This document shows, one piece after another, positions 19,441 through 30,039 of a stretch of 53,663 nucleotides of DNA. How positions within the stretch are numbered: position 1 is the stretch's first letter; the number at the start of each line of letters is the position of its first letter. Made by a program: the position numbers and the translations under genes. The notes beneath the pieces were generated by a model. The model worked only from the letters and a program-made list of their open reading frames with translations. It was not told where the DNA came from and ran no database searches. Origin of the DNA: Yersinia vastinensis (GTDB taxonomy: Bacteria > Pseudomonadota > Gammaproteobacteria > Enterobacterales > Enterobacteriaceae); the NCBI RefSeq assembly GCF_902726565.1, contig NZ_CACVAF010000013.1:53266-106928 (forward strand), read 5' to 3'.

Positions 19441-20976
19441 ATGAACCTATTGAAATCACTGGCAGCTGTCAGTTCTATGACCATGTTTTCCCGCGTATTG
19501 GGTTTTGCCCGCGATGCGATTGTGGCGCGGGTTTTTGGTGCGGGTATGGCAACGGATGCCTTTTTTGTGGCCTTTAAATTACCTAATTTATTACGGCGTA
19601 TATTTGCTGAAGGGGCATTCTCTCAGGCTTTTGTCCCTATTTTAGCCGAATATAAAAGCCAGCAGGGTGAAGAGGCCACGCGAACCTTTGTCGCCTATGT
19701 ATCGGGATTGCTCACACTGATTCTGGCCGTGGTGACGGTATTAGGGATGTTGGCAGCACCTTGGGTTATCTTTATAACGGCCCCCGGTTTTACCGACACG
19801 CCAGATAAGTTTGCGTTAACCTCCGCACTATTACGGGTGACTTTTCCCTATATTTTGCTTATCTCATTGGCATCATTAGTGGGGGCGATTCTTAATACTT
19901 GGAACCGTTTCTCCATCCCTGCTTTTGCGCCAACATTCCTGAACATCAGCATGATCGGATTTGCCCTATTCGCTGCCCCTTATTTTAATCCTCCGGTGAT
20001 GGCGTTGGCTTGGGCTGTCGTTGTCGGTGGGGTACTGCAACTGGGTTATCAACTTCCTCATTTAAAAAAGATAGGCATGTTGGTATTGCCGCGGTTGTCT
20101 TTGCATGATGCAGGTGTTTGGCGGGTTATGCGCCAGATGGGGCCTGCCATACTCGGGGTGTCCGTTAGCCAAATATCCCTCATTATCAATACTATTTTTG
20201 CATCCTTTTTGGTCTCAGGCTCAGTCTCGTGGATGTATTATGCCGACCGCTTAATGGAGTTCCCATCGGGGGTGTTAGGGGTGGCCTTGGGGACGATTCT
20301 GCTGCCCTCACTGGCAAAAAGCTTCTCCAGTGGCAACCATGATGAATACTCAAAACTGATGGATTGGGGTTTGCGTCTGTGTTTCTTGTTGGCATTGCCA
20401 AGTGCAGTTGCCTTGGGCATTTTAGCGAAACCGCTGGTGGTTTCGCTATTCCAATATGGCAAATTCAGTGCTTTTGATGCCGCGATGACGCAGCGTGCGC
20501 TGGTGGCTTACTCTGTGGGGCTGATGGGCCTGATAGTAGTGAAGGTGCTGGCACCGGGTTTTTACTCGCGCCAGAACATTAAAACGCCGGTCAAGATTGC
20601 GATTATCACACTGATAATTACCCAGATAATGAACTTGATTTTCATCGGCCCACTCAAACATGCTGGCCTATCTCTGTCGATTGGCTTGGGGGCATGTCTG
20701 AATGCCAGCTTGCTATATTGGCAGTTGCGCAAGCAGGACATTTTCCAGCCGCAGCCAGGTTGGGCGCTGTTCTTGATGAAATTGGTTATTGGTGTCGCAG
20801 TGATGTCTGCGGTGTTACTGGCATTGCTGTGGGTGATGCCAGCTTGGGATATCGGGGGAATGGCGTACCGTTTGTTACGGTTGTCTGGCATCGTGGTGGC
20901 GGGGGTGATTGCTTACTTTGGAGCACTCGCTTTACTTGGATTTAAACTGCGTGATTTTGCTCGCAGAACGAATTGA
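19441..20976 (+). CDS. murJ: Lipid II flippase MurJ
   Basis: MurJ moves lipid II from the inner to the outer face of the cytoplasmic membrane for peptidoglycan synthesis and is essential in E. coli. The 511 residues equal the family length and show about 14 hydrophobic helices of the MOP exporter fold. Characteristic words are [20 protein letters not shown] at the N-terminus and [20 protein letters not shown] near 265-285. Cavity arginines of the family occur in these stretches. The gene was earlier called mviN. A terminator follows at 20988. Confidence 0.97.
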   Translation: MNLLKSLAAVSSMTMFSRVLGFARDAIVARVFGAGMATDAFFVAFKLPNLLRRIFAEGAFSQAFVPILAEYKSQQGEEATRTFVAYVSGLLTLILAVVTVLGMLAAPWVIFITAPGFTDTPDKFALTSALLRVTFPYILLISLASLVGAILNTWNRFSIPAFAPTFLNISMIGFALFAAPYFNPPVMALAWAVVVGGVLQLGYQLPHLKKIGMLVLPRLSLHDAGVWRVMRQMGPAILGVSVSQISLIINTIFASFLVSGSVSWMYYADRLMEFPSGVLGVALGTILLPSLAKSFSSGNHDEYSKLMDWGLRLCFLLALPSAVALGILAKPLVVSLFQYGKFSAFDAAMTQRALVAYSVGLMGLIVVKVLAPGFYSRQNIKTPVKIAIITLIITQIMNLIFIGPLKHAGLSLSIGLGACLNASLLYWQLRKQDIFQPQPGWALFLMKLVIGVAVMSAVLLALLWVMPAWDIGGMAYRLLRLSGIVVAGVIAYFGALALLGFKLRDFARRTN

Positions 20977-20987
20977 TTTTTCAGCAA

Positions 20988-21016
20988 TAAAAAAGGCCCT
21001 TTGGGGCCTTTTTTGT
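20988..21016. terminator. Bidirectional terminator between murJ and argS
   Basis: Stem AAAAAAGGCCC / GGGGCCTTTTTT around a short TTT loop, with A and T runs on both sides. It suits both convergent genes. Confidence 0.92.
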
Positions 21017-21033
21017 CACTTAGTGATGAGAAA

Positions 21034-22764
21034 CTACATCCGCTCAACCGTTTGGATGCCTAAAGTGTCCAACCCTTGCTTCAGGGTTTTTGCTGTCAGC
21101 ATGGCCAACTTCAAACGGCTCTGGCGGCTTTCCTCACTTTCTGCATTCAGAATCTGGCAATGCTCATAGAAGCTTGAGAACAAGCCCGCCAGATCATACA
21201 GATAAGAGCACATCACATGGGGTGTGCCTTCGCGGGCAACGGTGGTGATGACTTCTTCAAACTGGAGTAGGCGAGTCGCCAATGCAGCTTCGCGATCTTC
21301 AGTTATCACAAGGGGTAACGTCAGGCTATTTTCATCAATACCCGCGCGTTTAAATACGGAAACCACACGAGTATAAGCATATTGCATATAAGGCGCTGTA
21401 TTGCCATCCAGTGCCAGCATGTTATCCCAATCAAAAATGTAGTCAGTAGTCCGACTTTTTGACAGATCGGCATATTTCACTGCACCGATACCAACAGCTT
21501 CAACCACCTGTTTCAGTTCATCCGCTGGCATGTCAGGATTTTTCTCAGCAATCAACTTGCCAGCACGTTCAATGGCTTCATCCAGCAAATCGGAGAGCTT
21601 AACGGTGCCGCCAGAGCGGGTCTTAAATGGCTTGCCATCTTTGCCCAGCATCATGCCAAACATATGGTGCTCTAGTGGTACTGACTCTGGCACATAGCCG
21701 GCTTTGCGAACGATGGTCCACGCTTGCATAAGGTGCTGGTGCTGGCGAGTGTCGATATAGTAGAGCACACGGTCGGCGCCCAGAGTTTCGTAGCGATATT
21801 TCGCACAGGCGATGTCGGTAGTGGTATAGAGGTAGCCGCCATCTTTTTTCTGGATGATGACTCCCATTGGCTCGCCGTCTTTGTTCTTATACTCATCCAA
21901 ATAGACGACCGTTGCGCCTTCACTTTCTACTGCCAAACCTTTAGCTTTCAGGTCGGCAACAATGCCAGGCAGCATCGAGTTATACAGGCTTTCACCCATC
22001 ACATCGTCTTTGGTCAAAGTGACATTGAGGCGGTCATAGGCAATCTGATTTTGCGCCATGGTGATATCCACCAATTTACGCCACATCTGACGGCAATATT
22101 CGTCACCACTTTGCAGTTTCACTACATAAGCTCGGGCGCGTTGGGCAAATTCTTCATCTTCGTCGTAGGTTTTTTTGGCCTGCTGATAGAACAGTTCCAG
22201 ATCAGATAACCCCATGTCACTGGCGTTTTCATTCTGCATCTTTTCCAGATAAGCAATCAGCATGCCGAACTGGGTACCCCAGTCGCCGACATGGTTGGCG
22301 CGAATAACATTGTGGCCTAAAAATTCTAAGGTACGTACTGCGGCATCACCAATGATAGTCGAACGTAAGTGGCCCACGTGCATCTGTTTTGCCACATTGG
22401 GTGCGGAGTAATCGACCACAATCGTTTGTGGTTCAACTGGCGCAACGCCCAATTTAGGGGCTGTCAGCGCGTGTTCTACCTTGCTGGCAATCCATTGGCG
22501 ATCAAGGAAAATATTGATAAAACCGGGACCGGCAATTTCAACCTTGCTGGCAATGCCGTCAAGATCGAGTAATTCAATGACTTTTTCTGCCAGTTGTCGG
22601 GGTTGCATGCCAAGTTTTTTGGCAACGGCCATGACACCGTTAGCTTGATAATCGCCAAATTGCGCTTTGGCAGATTGGCGAACTTGAGCTTCGCTACCTG
22701 CTGGAGCACCTGCTGCAATCAGCGCCTGGCTGACTTTATCTGAGAGAAGAGCCTGAATATTCAC
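21034..22764 (-). CDS. argS: Arginyl-tRNA synthetase
   Basis: Charges tRNA-Arg with arginine in the cytosol. The 576 residues (577 in E. coli) show the class I HIGH motif as HVGH at 129-132, within [20 protein letters not shown]. Family words [14 protein letters not shown] and the anticodon-binding C-terminus ([16 protein letters not shown]) follow. A canonical KMSKS is not evident, which is normal for many bacterial ArgRS. It converges on murJ. The upstream region holds a hairpin at 22848-22881. Confidence 0.98.
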   Translation of the reverse strand: MNIQALLSDKVSQALIAAGAPAGSEAQVRQSAKAQFGDYQANGVMAVAKKLGMQPRQLAEKVIELLDLDGIASKVEIAGPGFINIFLDRQWIASKVEHALTAPKLGVAPVEPQTIVVDYSAPNVAKQMHVGHLRSTIIGDAAVRTLEFLGHNVIRANHVGDWGTQFGMLIAYLEKMQNENASDMGLSDLELFYQQAKKTYDEDEEFAQRARAYVVKLQSGDEYCRQMWRKLVDITMAQNQIAYDRLNVTLTKDDVMGESLYNSMLPGIVADLKAKGLAVESEGATVVYLDEYKNKDGEPMGVIIQKKDGGYLYTTTDIACAKYRYETLGADRVLYYIDTRQHQHLMQAWTIVRKAGYVPESVPLEHHMFGMMLGKDGKPFKTRSGGTVKLSDLLDEAIERAGKLIAEKNPDMPADELKQVVEAVGIGAVKYADLSKSRTTDYIFDWDNMLALDGNTAPYMQYAYTRVVSVFKRAGIDENSLTLPLVITEDREAALATRLLQFEEVITTVAREGTPHVMCSYLYDLAGLFSSFYEHCQILNAESEESRQSRLKLAMLTAKTLKQGLDTLGIQTVERM

Positions 22765-23104
22765 CGGGTTACCTTAATTACGCACAAAAGACACATGAAT
22801 GATGCACAAGGGCATCTTCGTGCCAGTTAATTCAAACGGGGACAGAACCCGACACCATAGAATAATCATAGCGGTGTCCGGGGCTGGCAGCACGTTAGTC
22901 ACAAGATGGCAGGATTTATACCATATTTGCCCCTCGACGTCAGCATCAGGGCCGCGGTTGCGGTTAATCTATTTAGAGGATGAATCAACTGGTGATTTTA
23001 TTAGCAATGAATGAGGTACAGTCATAAAACAGTCAGATTAAATATGGCTGATCAGTGCTAATAACTGTAGATTATGGCCGCTTCACATTTATAAGGGGAA
23101 TAAA
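22765..23104. promoter_or_regulatory. Divergent argS / yecM intergenic region with a hairpin
   Basis: About 340 bases without a supportable gene. At 22848-22881 the arms CCCGACACC and GGTGTCCGG pair (one mismatch) across 16 bases. The hairpin lies about 84-117 bases before the argS start and could be in its leader or flank its promoter. The rest is unremarkable, with a GC-rich patch near 22935-22965. Confidence 0.4.
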
Positions 23105-23665
23105 ATGAGCAGCCTGAATGATATCGCTGAATTACAGGATTTATTAACAGATTTGCCGCGCTTTGAACAAAAATTGGCTATTTTTGCGGCCAAATTAAAT
23201 CTGAATTTGGCGCAATTCAACGCTGACCATATTTCATTACGCTGTCATCAAACGGAAACGGCGCAACGCTGGCGCAACGGATTACAACAGTGCGGTAATT
23301 TGATGTCCGAGACACAGATTAATGGGCGGCCAATTATTTTATTCGATTTAGCGCAGTCGCTCGCGATAGGCCCATGGCAAATTGACTGTATCGAGTTACC
23401 CTATCCTGGAAAGACTTACTATCCTCATGAGGGCTGGGAGCATGTTGAACTGGTCTTGCCCGGCGATCCGCAAACCCTTTACACGCGCGCACTGGCTTTA
23501 TTGCCAACGATATTACCTGAGGGAATAAAGACTAAATTTAGCTCCCCTCAAGGGGAACATGAACGTTTGGCTAACCCAACACTGGCGGTGAGTGATGGCG
23601 AAATAACGATCAAGTTTCATCCTTACACTTTGCGACAAATCGTCGATAGCGAACGCAATGACTAA
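23105..23665 (+). CDS. yecM: YecM-like protein of the VOC (vicinal oxygen chelate) superfamily
   Basis: A 186-residue cytosolic protein close in length to E. coli YecM (188), whose structure resembles glyoxalase/VOC metalloproteins. Visible family words are FNADHISLRCHQTETAQRWR (about 37-56), GWEHVELVLPGD and the end DGEITIKFHPYTLRQIV. Candidate metal ligands are His41, the His and Glu of WEHVELV and a late His, but no reaction is known. The ribosome-binding site is AAGGGGAA just before the ATG. It neighbours argS and cutC as in E. coli. Confidence 0.88.
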   Translation: MSSLNDIAELQDLLTDLPRFEQKLAIFAAKLNLNLAQFNADHISLRCHQTETAQRWRNGLQQCGNLMSETQINGRPIILFDLAQSLAIGPWQIDCIELPYPGKTYYPHEGWEHVELVLPGDPQTLYTRALALLPTILPEGIKTKFSSPQGEHERLANPTLAVSDGEITIKFHPYTLRQIVDSERND

Positions 23666-23915
23666 CGTATATGGGTTATTTATTTCAATACCGACTATCA
23701 CTTATGGTTATCACTGTGACTGACATCTACTCATGGAATCGAAATGAGTGTCATAGTGAATGCTGAGTGTGTCTGATTAAATTCTGTTTTAGCTTAAGAG
23801 ATATATTTAGCATTTAATTTATTCAATATTGTAATTATTTAAAGCTAACTTATATGCCAATAAATAATTTTGGTATATGCACTGTCGCAGTGGCATCCAT
23901 CAAACGGGGGAGAGA

Positions 23916-24680
23916 ATGACTACATTGGAAATTTGTTGCTATAGCGTTGATTGCGCGCAGGTAGCAGAAAAGGCAGGAGCCGACCGGATTGAATTATGCT
24001 GCGGCCAGTCCGAAGGGGGCTTAACGCCGAGCATCGGTGCATTAATGCAAGCCAGAGAGACAGTTAACATTCCGGTTCATCCGATTGTGCGTCCTCGTGG
24101 CGGCGACTTCTGTTACAGCAAGAATGATTTTGACATCATTAAAAATGATGTCGCACGAATTCGTGATATGGGTTTTGCCGGCGTGGTGGTCGGAATGTTG
24201 GATAACGATGGACATATTGACATACCTCGGATGAAGGAAATCATGTCCATCAGTGGCCATCTGGCGGTGACATTCCATCGCGCATTTGACATGTGTCAGA
24301 ACCCCATGGTTGCACTGCAGCAATTGGCGGAGCTTAAGGTGGCGCGAATTTTAACCTCTGGCCAGCAACAAAATGCCGAGTTAGGATTGGCATTATTGAA
24401 AGATTTGGTTGCAGCAACTCAAAAACAGGGGCCAATTATCATGGCCGGAGCCGGGGTCCGCCTGACCAATATGCAAAAATTTATTGATGCGGGTATCCGA
24501 GAACTGCACAGTTCTGCCGGGCATACGGTACCTTCAACAATGAAATATCGTAAAGCCGGCGTCACCATGTGTGCGGATAGCGATGTTGATGAGTTTGCTC
24601 ATTATTGTGTGGATGGACGAGTCGTTGAAGCAATGAAGGATTTGTTGGTGTTAGGCGCGCCGCTGCCTGAGAGCGCGTAG
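23916..24680 (+). CDS. cutC: CutC family protein
   Basis: A cytosolic TIM-barrel protein historically linked to copper tolerance; in E. coli that phenotype was later attributed partly to a neighbouring regulatory RNA, so the function is uncertain. The ATG at 23916, preceded by GGGGGAGAG, gives 254 residues (248 in E. coli) starting [20 protein letters not shown]. Conserved words are [19 protein letters not shown] and [15 protein letters not shown]. An upstream ATG at 23877 adds 13 residues outside the family. The stop at 24680 runs straight into an ERIC-like repeat. Confidence 0.93.
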   Translation: MTTLEICCYSVDCAQVAEKAGADRIELCCGQSEGGLTPSIGALMQARETVNIPVHPIVRPRGGDFCYSKNDFDIIKNDVARIRDMGFAGVVVGMLDNDGHIDIPRMKEIMSISGHLAVTFHRAFDMCQNPMVALQQLAELKVARILTSGQQQNAELGLALLKDLVAATQKQGPIIMAGAGVRLTNMQKFIDAGIRELHSSAGHTVPSTMKYRKAGVTMCADSDVDEFAHYCVDGRVVEAMKDLLVLGAPLPESA

Positions 24681-24834
24681 CCCCTGCGGCCTTGGCGCTA
24701 CAGCGTTGTTAGCGGCGTTCACTCACCCGAATCACTGACCAGAGTCAGTTCATCGGGATTTGCTCACTGGCTGCCTAGCTGTAACACCAATGACTTTGGG
24801 GCTTGCCCTGCGGCCTTGGCGCTACAGCGTTGCG
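24681..24834. repeat. ERIC-like element with a truncated second unit, after cutC
   Basis: One full palindromic unit with the core CTCACCCGAATCACTGACCA and TCAGTTCATCGGGATTTGCT, closed by CTACAGCG / CTAGCTGTAAC. A repeat of its first ~27 bases (CTGCGGCCTTGGCGCTACAG) follows 124 bases on. It belongs to the same subfamily as the tandem array at 28251-28860. Its position between the cutC stop and the terminator puts it in the cutC transcript. Confidence 0.8.
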
Positions 24835-24847
24835 GCACATCAAACTA

Positions 24848-24874
24848 CCCCCGACCATTAGGCCGGGGTTTTCT

Positions 24875-24876
<2 letters not shown>
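24848..24876 (+). terminator. Terminator after cutC, touching the cmoB stop
   Basis: Stem CCCCGACC / GGCCGGGG (one A-C mismatch, loop ATTA) is followed by TTTTCTTT. The T tail overlaps the last bases of cmoB, which converges on it. Confidence 0.8.
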
Positions 24877-26778
<1,902 letters not shown>

Positions 26779-26830
26779 CTAACAATGTTCCGATTGCAGG
26801 TGCTCGGAACAGATAACGCGGTGATACCTA

Positions 26831-27226
26831 TCAAGTCAGACTAAAAATCTGATCCCAAGGTAAATAGTAAATATTAGCAATAACCATCAATATTAAAGAA
26901 ACATAGGTGGCGCTCATCCCCGAGCGGCGCCAGCGAATTTCGCGATGGCGTAAGCCATAATAATGTAACAGTCGGCCCACGATCAGCATCAATCCACAAA
27001 TATGGATCATCCACGTCTCAGCACCGTTCATTTCCATCATAATGAGCAAAATGACAGCAATAGGAATATATTCTACGGCGTTGCCATGTACACGAATGGC
27101 GGTTTGTAATTCATAAAAACCGCCGTCGCCATAAGCGACTCGGTACTGATTTCTCAATTTAACCACATCAAATGAAAGCTTGATCAATAACAGTGCGCCC
27201 AACACGACATAAAGCGAGCTAACCAT
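26831..27226 (-). CDS. yecN: MAPEG-family membrane protein YecN
   Basis: An integral inner-membrane protein of the MAPEG family (glutathione/eicosanoid-type membrane proteins), bacterial function unknown. The ATG at 27226 gives 131 residues, the E. coli YecN length; the start four codons earlier is less likely. About four helices are visible (LYVVLGALLLIKLSFDVV, EYIPIAVILLIMMEM, MIHICGLMLIVGRLLHYYG, and a last one around YVSLILMVIANIYYL). The conserved loop RVAYGDGGFYELQTAIRVHG carries the family's Asn/His-rich positions. It lies between cmoA and yecE as in E. coli. Confidence 0.92.
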   Translation of the reverse strand: MVSSLYVVLGALLLIKLSFDVVKLRNQYRVAYGDGGFYELQTAIRVHGNAVEYIPIAVILLIMMEMNGAETWMIHICGLMLIVGRLLHYYGLRHREIRWRRSGMSATYVSLILMVIANIYYLPWDQIFSLT

Positions 27227-27420
27227 TTTTAACTCCATTGCCCAACCATAGACTGGCTGAATAATGATAACTGTCTACACGGTTACTGTCGCTAGAAAAA
27301 ATGGATGGAAGCACATTTCTTAATACCCAGTTTAGTGTTTGGAAAGATAAGCTTGCGAATGTATTACAGACATTGTCAGGTGAGTCACTCCGCTTTGGAG
27401 CAAAAAACAAACAAAAAAGA

Positions 27421-28236
27421 TTAAAACAGTGCATCTTGCTCTGGCCAATCTGGTGCGGGGGGCAGAGTAGCAATCACTCCCGCTAATTGCTGCCAGATTT
27501 TTTGTGCTTGCTGCGGCGAGTCGCTGTTATCAGGCGTGTGGATGAAAACAAAAGGCTGATATTGCTGCTCCCACAGTGGCAGTTTTTGTAACCACGGAGA
27601 AAATAAAGCTAAATTCTCTTCCAATTGATCGCCCCCAATGAAACGCACTAAAGGTTGCTCGCCAGTGACAAGAGCATGTACCGGCAAACGAGGTTTTTTG
27701 CTTTGTGCATCCCGCACTGCAATGGTGGTGGGTTTGGCTGCATGAATAGGGCGGCTGTCTAACATTACGCGATTAACTCTTCGCTGATGTAAACCTTGAT
27801 TGAGTGCGCGTTCTGCGGCCCCTTTAGCGAAAAACTCCGGATGACGTACTTCCACACCATAATGGAAGCCTGCGGGTAATTTATCGATAAATTGCCATAG
27901 ACGGTTTAGTTCATTTGGGCCGAACGCTGCGGGCAGTTGTAACCATAATTGGCCAATACGGTCATGCAGTGGTGATAAGCATTGATAAAACGCGTGTAGC
28001 TCTTTATCACAGTCACGCAGGGCTGCCTGATGGCTAATAGCCGCAGGGAATTTAAAACAAAAACGGAAACTATCCGGGGTCATATCACGCCAGCGTTGGG
28101 TTATTTCCAGCCGTAGCAATGCATAGAAAGTAGTATTTCCTTCGACACAATTAAAGTAGCGGCTATAGTCTGCCAAATCCTTGATACCCAGACGATTCCA
28201 GGTTGGGTGTTGCCATTGCGGCAGTCCAATGTACAT
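27421..28236 (-). CDS. yecE: DUF72 family protein YecE
   Basis: A 271-residue TIM-barrel-like protein of the DUF72 family (E. coli YecE 272); the reaction is unknown. Signature words are MYIGLPQWQHPTWNRLGIKD at the start, FNCVEGNTTFYALL (about 29-42), FCFKFPAAISHQAALRDC, and LNRGLHQR-type NQGLHQRRVNRVMLDSRPIH. Just 14 bases before its start, on its own upstream side, begins the five-unit ERIC-like array, so its promoter must lie within or beyond those repeats, or it is read from yecD. Confidence 0.93.
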   Translation of the reverse strand: MYIGLPQWQHPTWNRLGIKDLADYSRYFNCVEGNTTFYALLRLEITQRWRDMTPDSFRFCFKFPAAISHQAALRDCDKELHAFYQCLSPLHDRIGQLWLQLPAAFGPNELNRLWQFIDKLPAGFHYGVEVRHPEFFAKGAAERALNQGLHQRRVNRVMLDSRPIHAAKPTTIAVRDAQSKKPRLPVHALVTGEQPLVRFIGGDQLEENLALFSPWLQKLPLWEQQYQPFVFIHTPDNSDSPQQAQKIWQQLAGVIATLPPAPDWPEQDALF

Positions 28237-28250
28237 TTTTTACCCTTCCT

Positions 28251-28860
28251 ATTTGCTGCTACAGCGTTGTTGGCTACATTCGCTCACCCGAATCACTGAC
28301 CAGTGTCAGCTCATCGGGATTTGCTCATTTGCCGCCTAGCTGTAACACCAAATACTTTGGGTAAACTTTTTTATTTGCTGTTACAGCGTTGTTGGCTACA
28401 TTCGCTCACCCGAATCACTGACCAGTGTCAGCTCATCGGGATTTGCTCATTTGCCGCCTAGCTGTAACACCAAATACTTTGGGTAAACTTTTTTATTTGC
28501 TGTTACAGCGTTGTTGGCTACATTCGCTCACCCGAATCACTGACCAGTGTCAGCTCATCGGGATTTGCTCATTTGCCGCCTAGCTGTAACACCAAATACT
28601 TTGGGTAAACTTTTTTATTTGCTGCTACAGCGTTGTTGGCTACATTCGCTCACCCGAATCACTGACCAGTGTCAGCTCATCGGGATTTACTTATTTGCCG
28701 CCTAGCTGTAACACCAAATACTTTGGGTAAACTTTTTTTATTTGCTGCGACAGCGTTGTTGGCTACATTCGCTCACCTGAATCACTGACCAGTGTCAGCT
28801 CATCGGGATTTGCTTATTTGCCGTCTAGCTGTAACACCAAATACGTTGGGTAAACTTTTT
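28251..28860. repeat. Tandem array of five ERIC-like units (121-123 bp period)
   Basis: Five head-to-tail copies start at 28251, 28373, 28495, 28617 and 28740 (lengths 122, 122, 122, 123, 121). Each has the ERIC-like palindromic core CTCACCCGAATCACTGACCA...TCAGCTCATCGGGATTTGCT, outer arms GTTACAG / CTGTAAC, and a constant linker (CACCAAATACTTTGGGTAAA then a T run). Units 2 and 3 look identical and unit 1 differs at one base; unit 4 has a few changes and unit 5 the most (CTGCGACAG, CACCTGAATC, GCCGTCTAG, AATACGTTGG). There are no unique spacers, so it is not CRISPR. Single ERIC copies are the usual form. Confidence 0.9.
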
Positions 28861-28910
28861 ATTTGTGGTTACAGAACGAGTTAGCGGTATTAGACCGATA
28901 GAATTTATCG

Positions 28911-29486
28911 TCACTCACTCAGTGCTGCAAGAATTTCACTGCTACTACGCACGCGGGATATCCGAGGGAAGATATTATTGACTGCAAATAGCTGCATTTC
29001 AGTGCTCGCTGTACTGCAACCGTCTTCTGCAATCACTAATTCATAACCGCGCTCCCAAGCGTCCCGAGCGGTAGATTCAACACCAATATTAGTGGCAATA
29101 CCCGCCAATACGATGGTTTTAATGCCTCGGCGTCGTAGCTGCAAATCTAAATCTGTGCCGTAGAATGCTCCCCACTGATGTTTTATGACTTTAATATCGT
29201 GTTCAGTGACCGCTAATGCTTCAGGAAACGTCCACCATGATTCGGGTAAACCCCCAGCGGGAGGCGGGCTTGGCTGATCAACGGGCTGTTTAAGTGCCTC
29301 GGCAAATGAATCAGACCAGCCCACACGAACGAAAATGACCGGTGCGCCTAACTCCCGGAATTTATTCGCTAGACGAGCATTGGTCGTAATAACCTGCTCT
29401 GCATTGTAGGGGCCTTTGGCAAAGGGCAAGATCCCTTGTTGCAAATCAATCAGTACCAGCGCGGTGGTTTTTGCATCAATTATCAT
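28911..29486 (-). CDS. yecD: Isochorismatase-like hydrolase YecD
   Basis: A cytosolic isochorismatase-superfamily protein of unknown substrate. The ATG at 29486 gives 191 residues (188 in E. coli) starting [20 protein letters not shown], with the first catalytic Asp in LIDLQQG. The lysine of the triad is likely in [13 protein letters not shown]. Where cysteine hydrolases carry Cys this one reads [10 protein letters not shown], with Gly at the nucleophile position, as in EntB/PhzD-type isochorismatases that need no thiol. It is upstream of yecE with the repeat array between them. Confidence 0.9.
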   Translation of the reverse strand: MIIDAKTTALVLIDLQQGILPFAKGPYNAEQVITTNARLANKFRELGAPVIFVRVGWSDSFAEALKQPVDQPSPPPAGGLPESWWTFPEALAVTEHDIKVIKHQWGAFYGTDLDLQLRRRGIKTIVLAGIATNIGVESTARDAWERGYELVIAEDGCSTASTEMQLFAVNNIFPRISRVRSSSEILAALSE

Positions 29487-29726
29487 GGTGTTGTGCCTCA
29501 ATTTGACGGGTAGAAACCCAGATGGCCAATTTTTTCTGTCGACCAGTTTATGCCAACAGATGTTATCGGGCAGTCTTTACGAGGAGATAAATTTGTTAAA
29601 TGATGTGTTAAAACACCGTTGAAAGAGATTTTGTCGTCTCTGAGCTGTGCGTTCGCTCTTATCTATGCCACGAAATTCCTTTATAATGGCCCCCTTTTTT
29701 CAACACTCTTTAATCTATAAATACCT

Positions 29727-29957
29727 ATGCCAATCTATGAATATGAGTGTAGCGCTTGCAACCATCGATTAGAGAAACTGCAAAAATTTTCCGACGCGCC
29801 ACTGACTCAATGTCCCGCGTGTCATCAGCCCGCGTTATCGAAACTTATCTCTGCGGCCGGTTTTCAATTGAAAGGCACCGGTTGGTATGCGACAGATTTC
29901 AAGCCGGGCAGTAAGAGCAAACCAGATAATAAGAGTAAACCAGACAGTAGTAGCTGA
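29727..29957 (+). CDS. FmdB-family zinc-ribbon protein
   Basis: A 76-residue protein of the FmdB/regulatory-protein zinc-ribbon family (MPIYEYECSACNHRLEKLQK). The ribbon uses Cys8, Cys11, Cys29 and Cys32. The C-terminus is a low-complexity, repeated KSKPD stretch. The function is unknown; the FmdB name comes from a proposed amidase regulator and should not be read as a role here. A TATAAT at 29682-29687 lies 40 bases upstream and is a likely -10. aspS follows after 82 bases containing a hairpin (29986-30015). Confidence 0.88.
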   Translation: MPIYEYECSACNHRLEKLQKFSDAPLTQCPACHQPALSKLISAAGFQLKGTGWYATDFKPGSKSKPDNKSKPDSSS

Positions 29958-29985
29958 GGCTCGAATCAGGGCTCATCAGAAAACA

Positions 29986-30015
29986 GCCGCACGGACAGTA
30001 CATAACGCGTGCGGC
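29986..30015. other. Hairpin just upstream of aspS
   Basis: Arms GCCGCACG and CGTGCGGC form eight pairs across a 14-base loop, 24 bases before the aspS ATG. No T run follows, so it is not a standard terminator. It could be a leader structure or an attenuating hairpin between the zinc-ribbon gene and aspS. Confidence 0.45.
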
Positions 30016-30039
30016 ATCGGCTGAGTAAAAGGATATTGT

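Noticed and set aside
21034-22764. Apparent lack of a KMSKS motif in ArgRS
   Set aside because: Many bacterial arginyl-tRNA synthetases lack the canonical motif; the protein is otherwise full length and normal.
22799-23014. 71-codon frame upstream of argS/yecM
   Set aside because: It covers the intergenic hairpin, has no family similarity and lies in a divergent promoter gap.
28251-28860. Regular repeat array resembling CRISPR
   Set aside because: Each ~122-bp unit repeats along its full length, with no unique spacers; units are ERIC-like palindromes and no cas genes are present.
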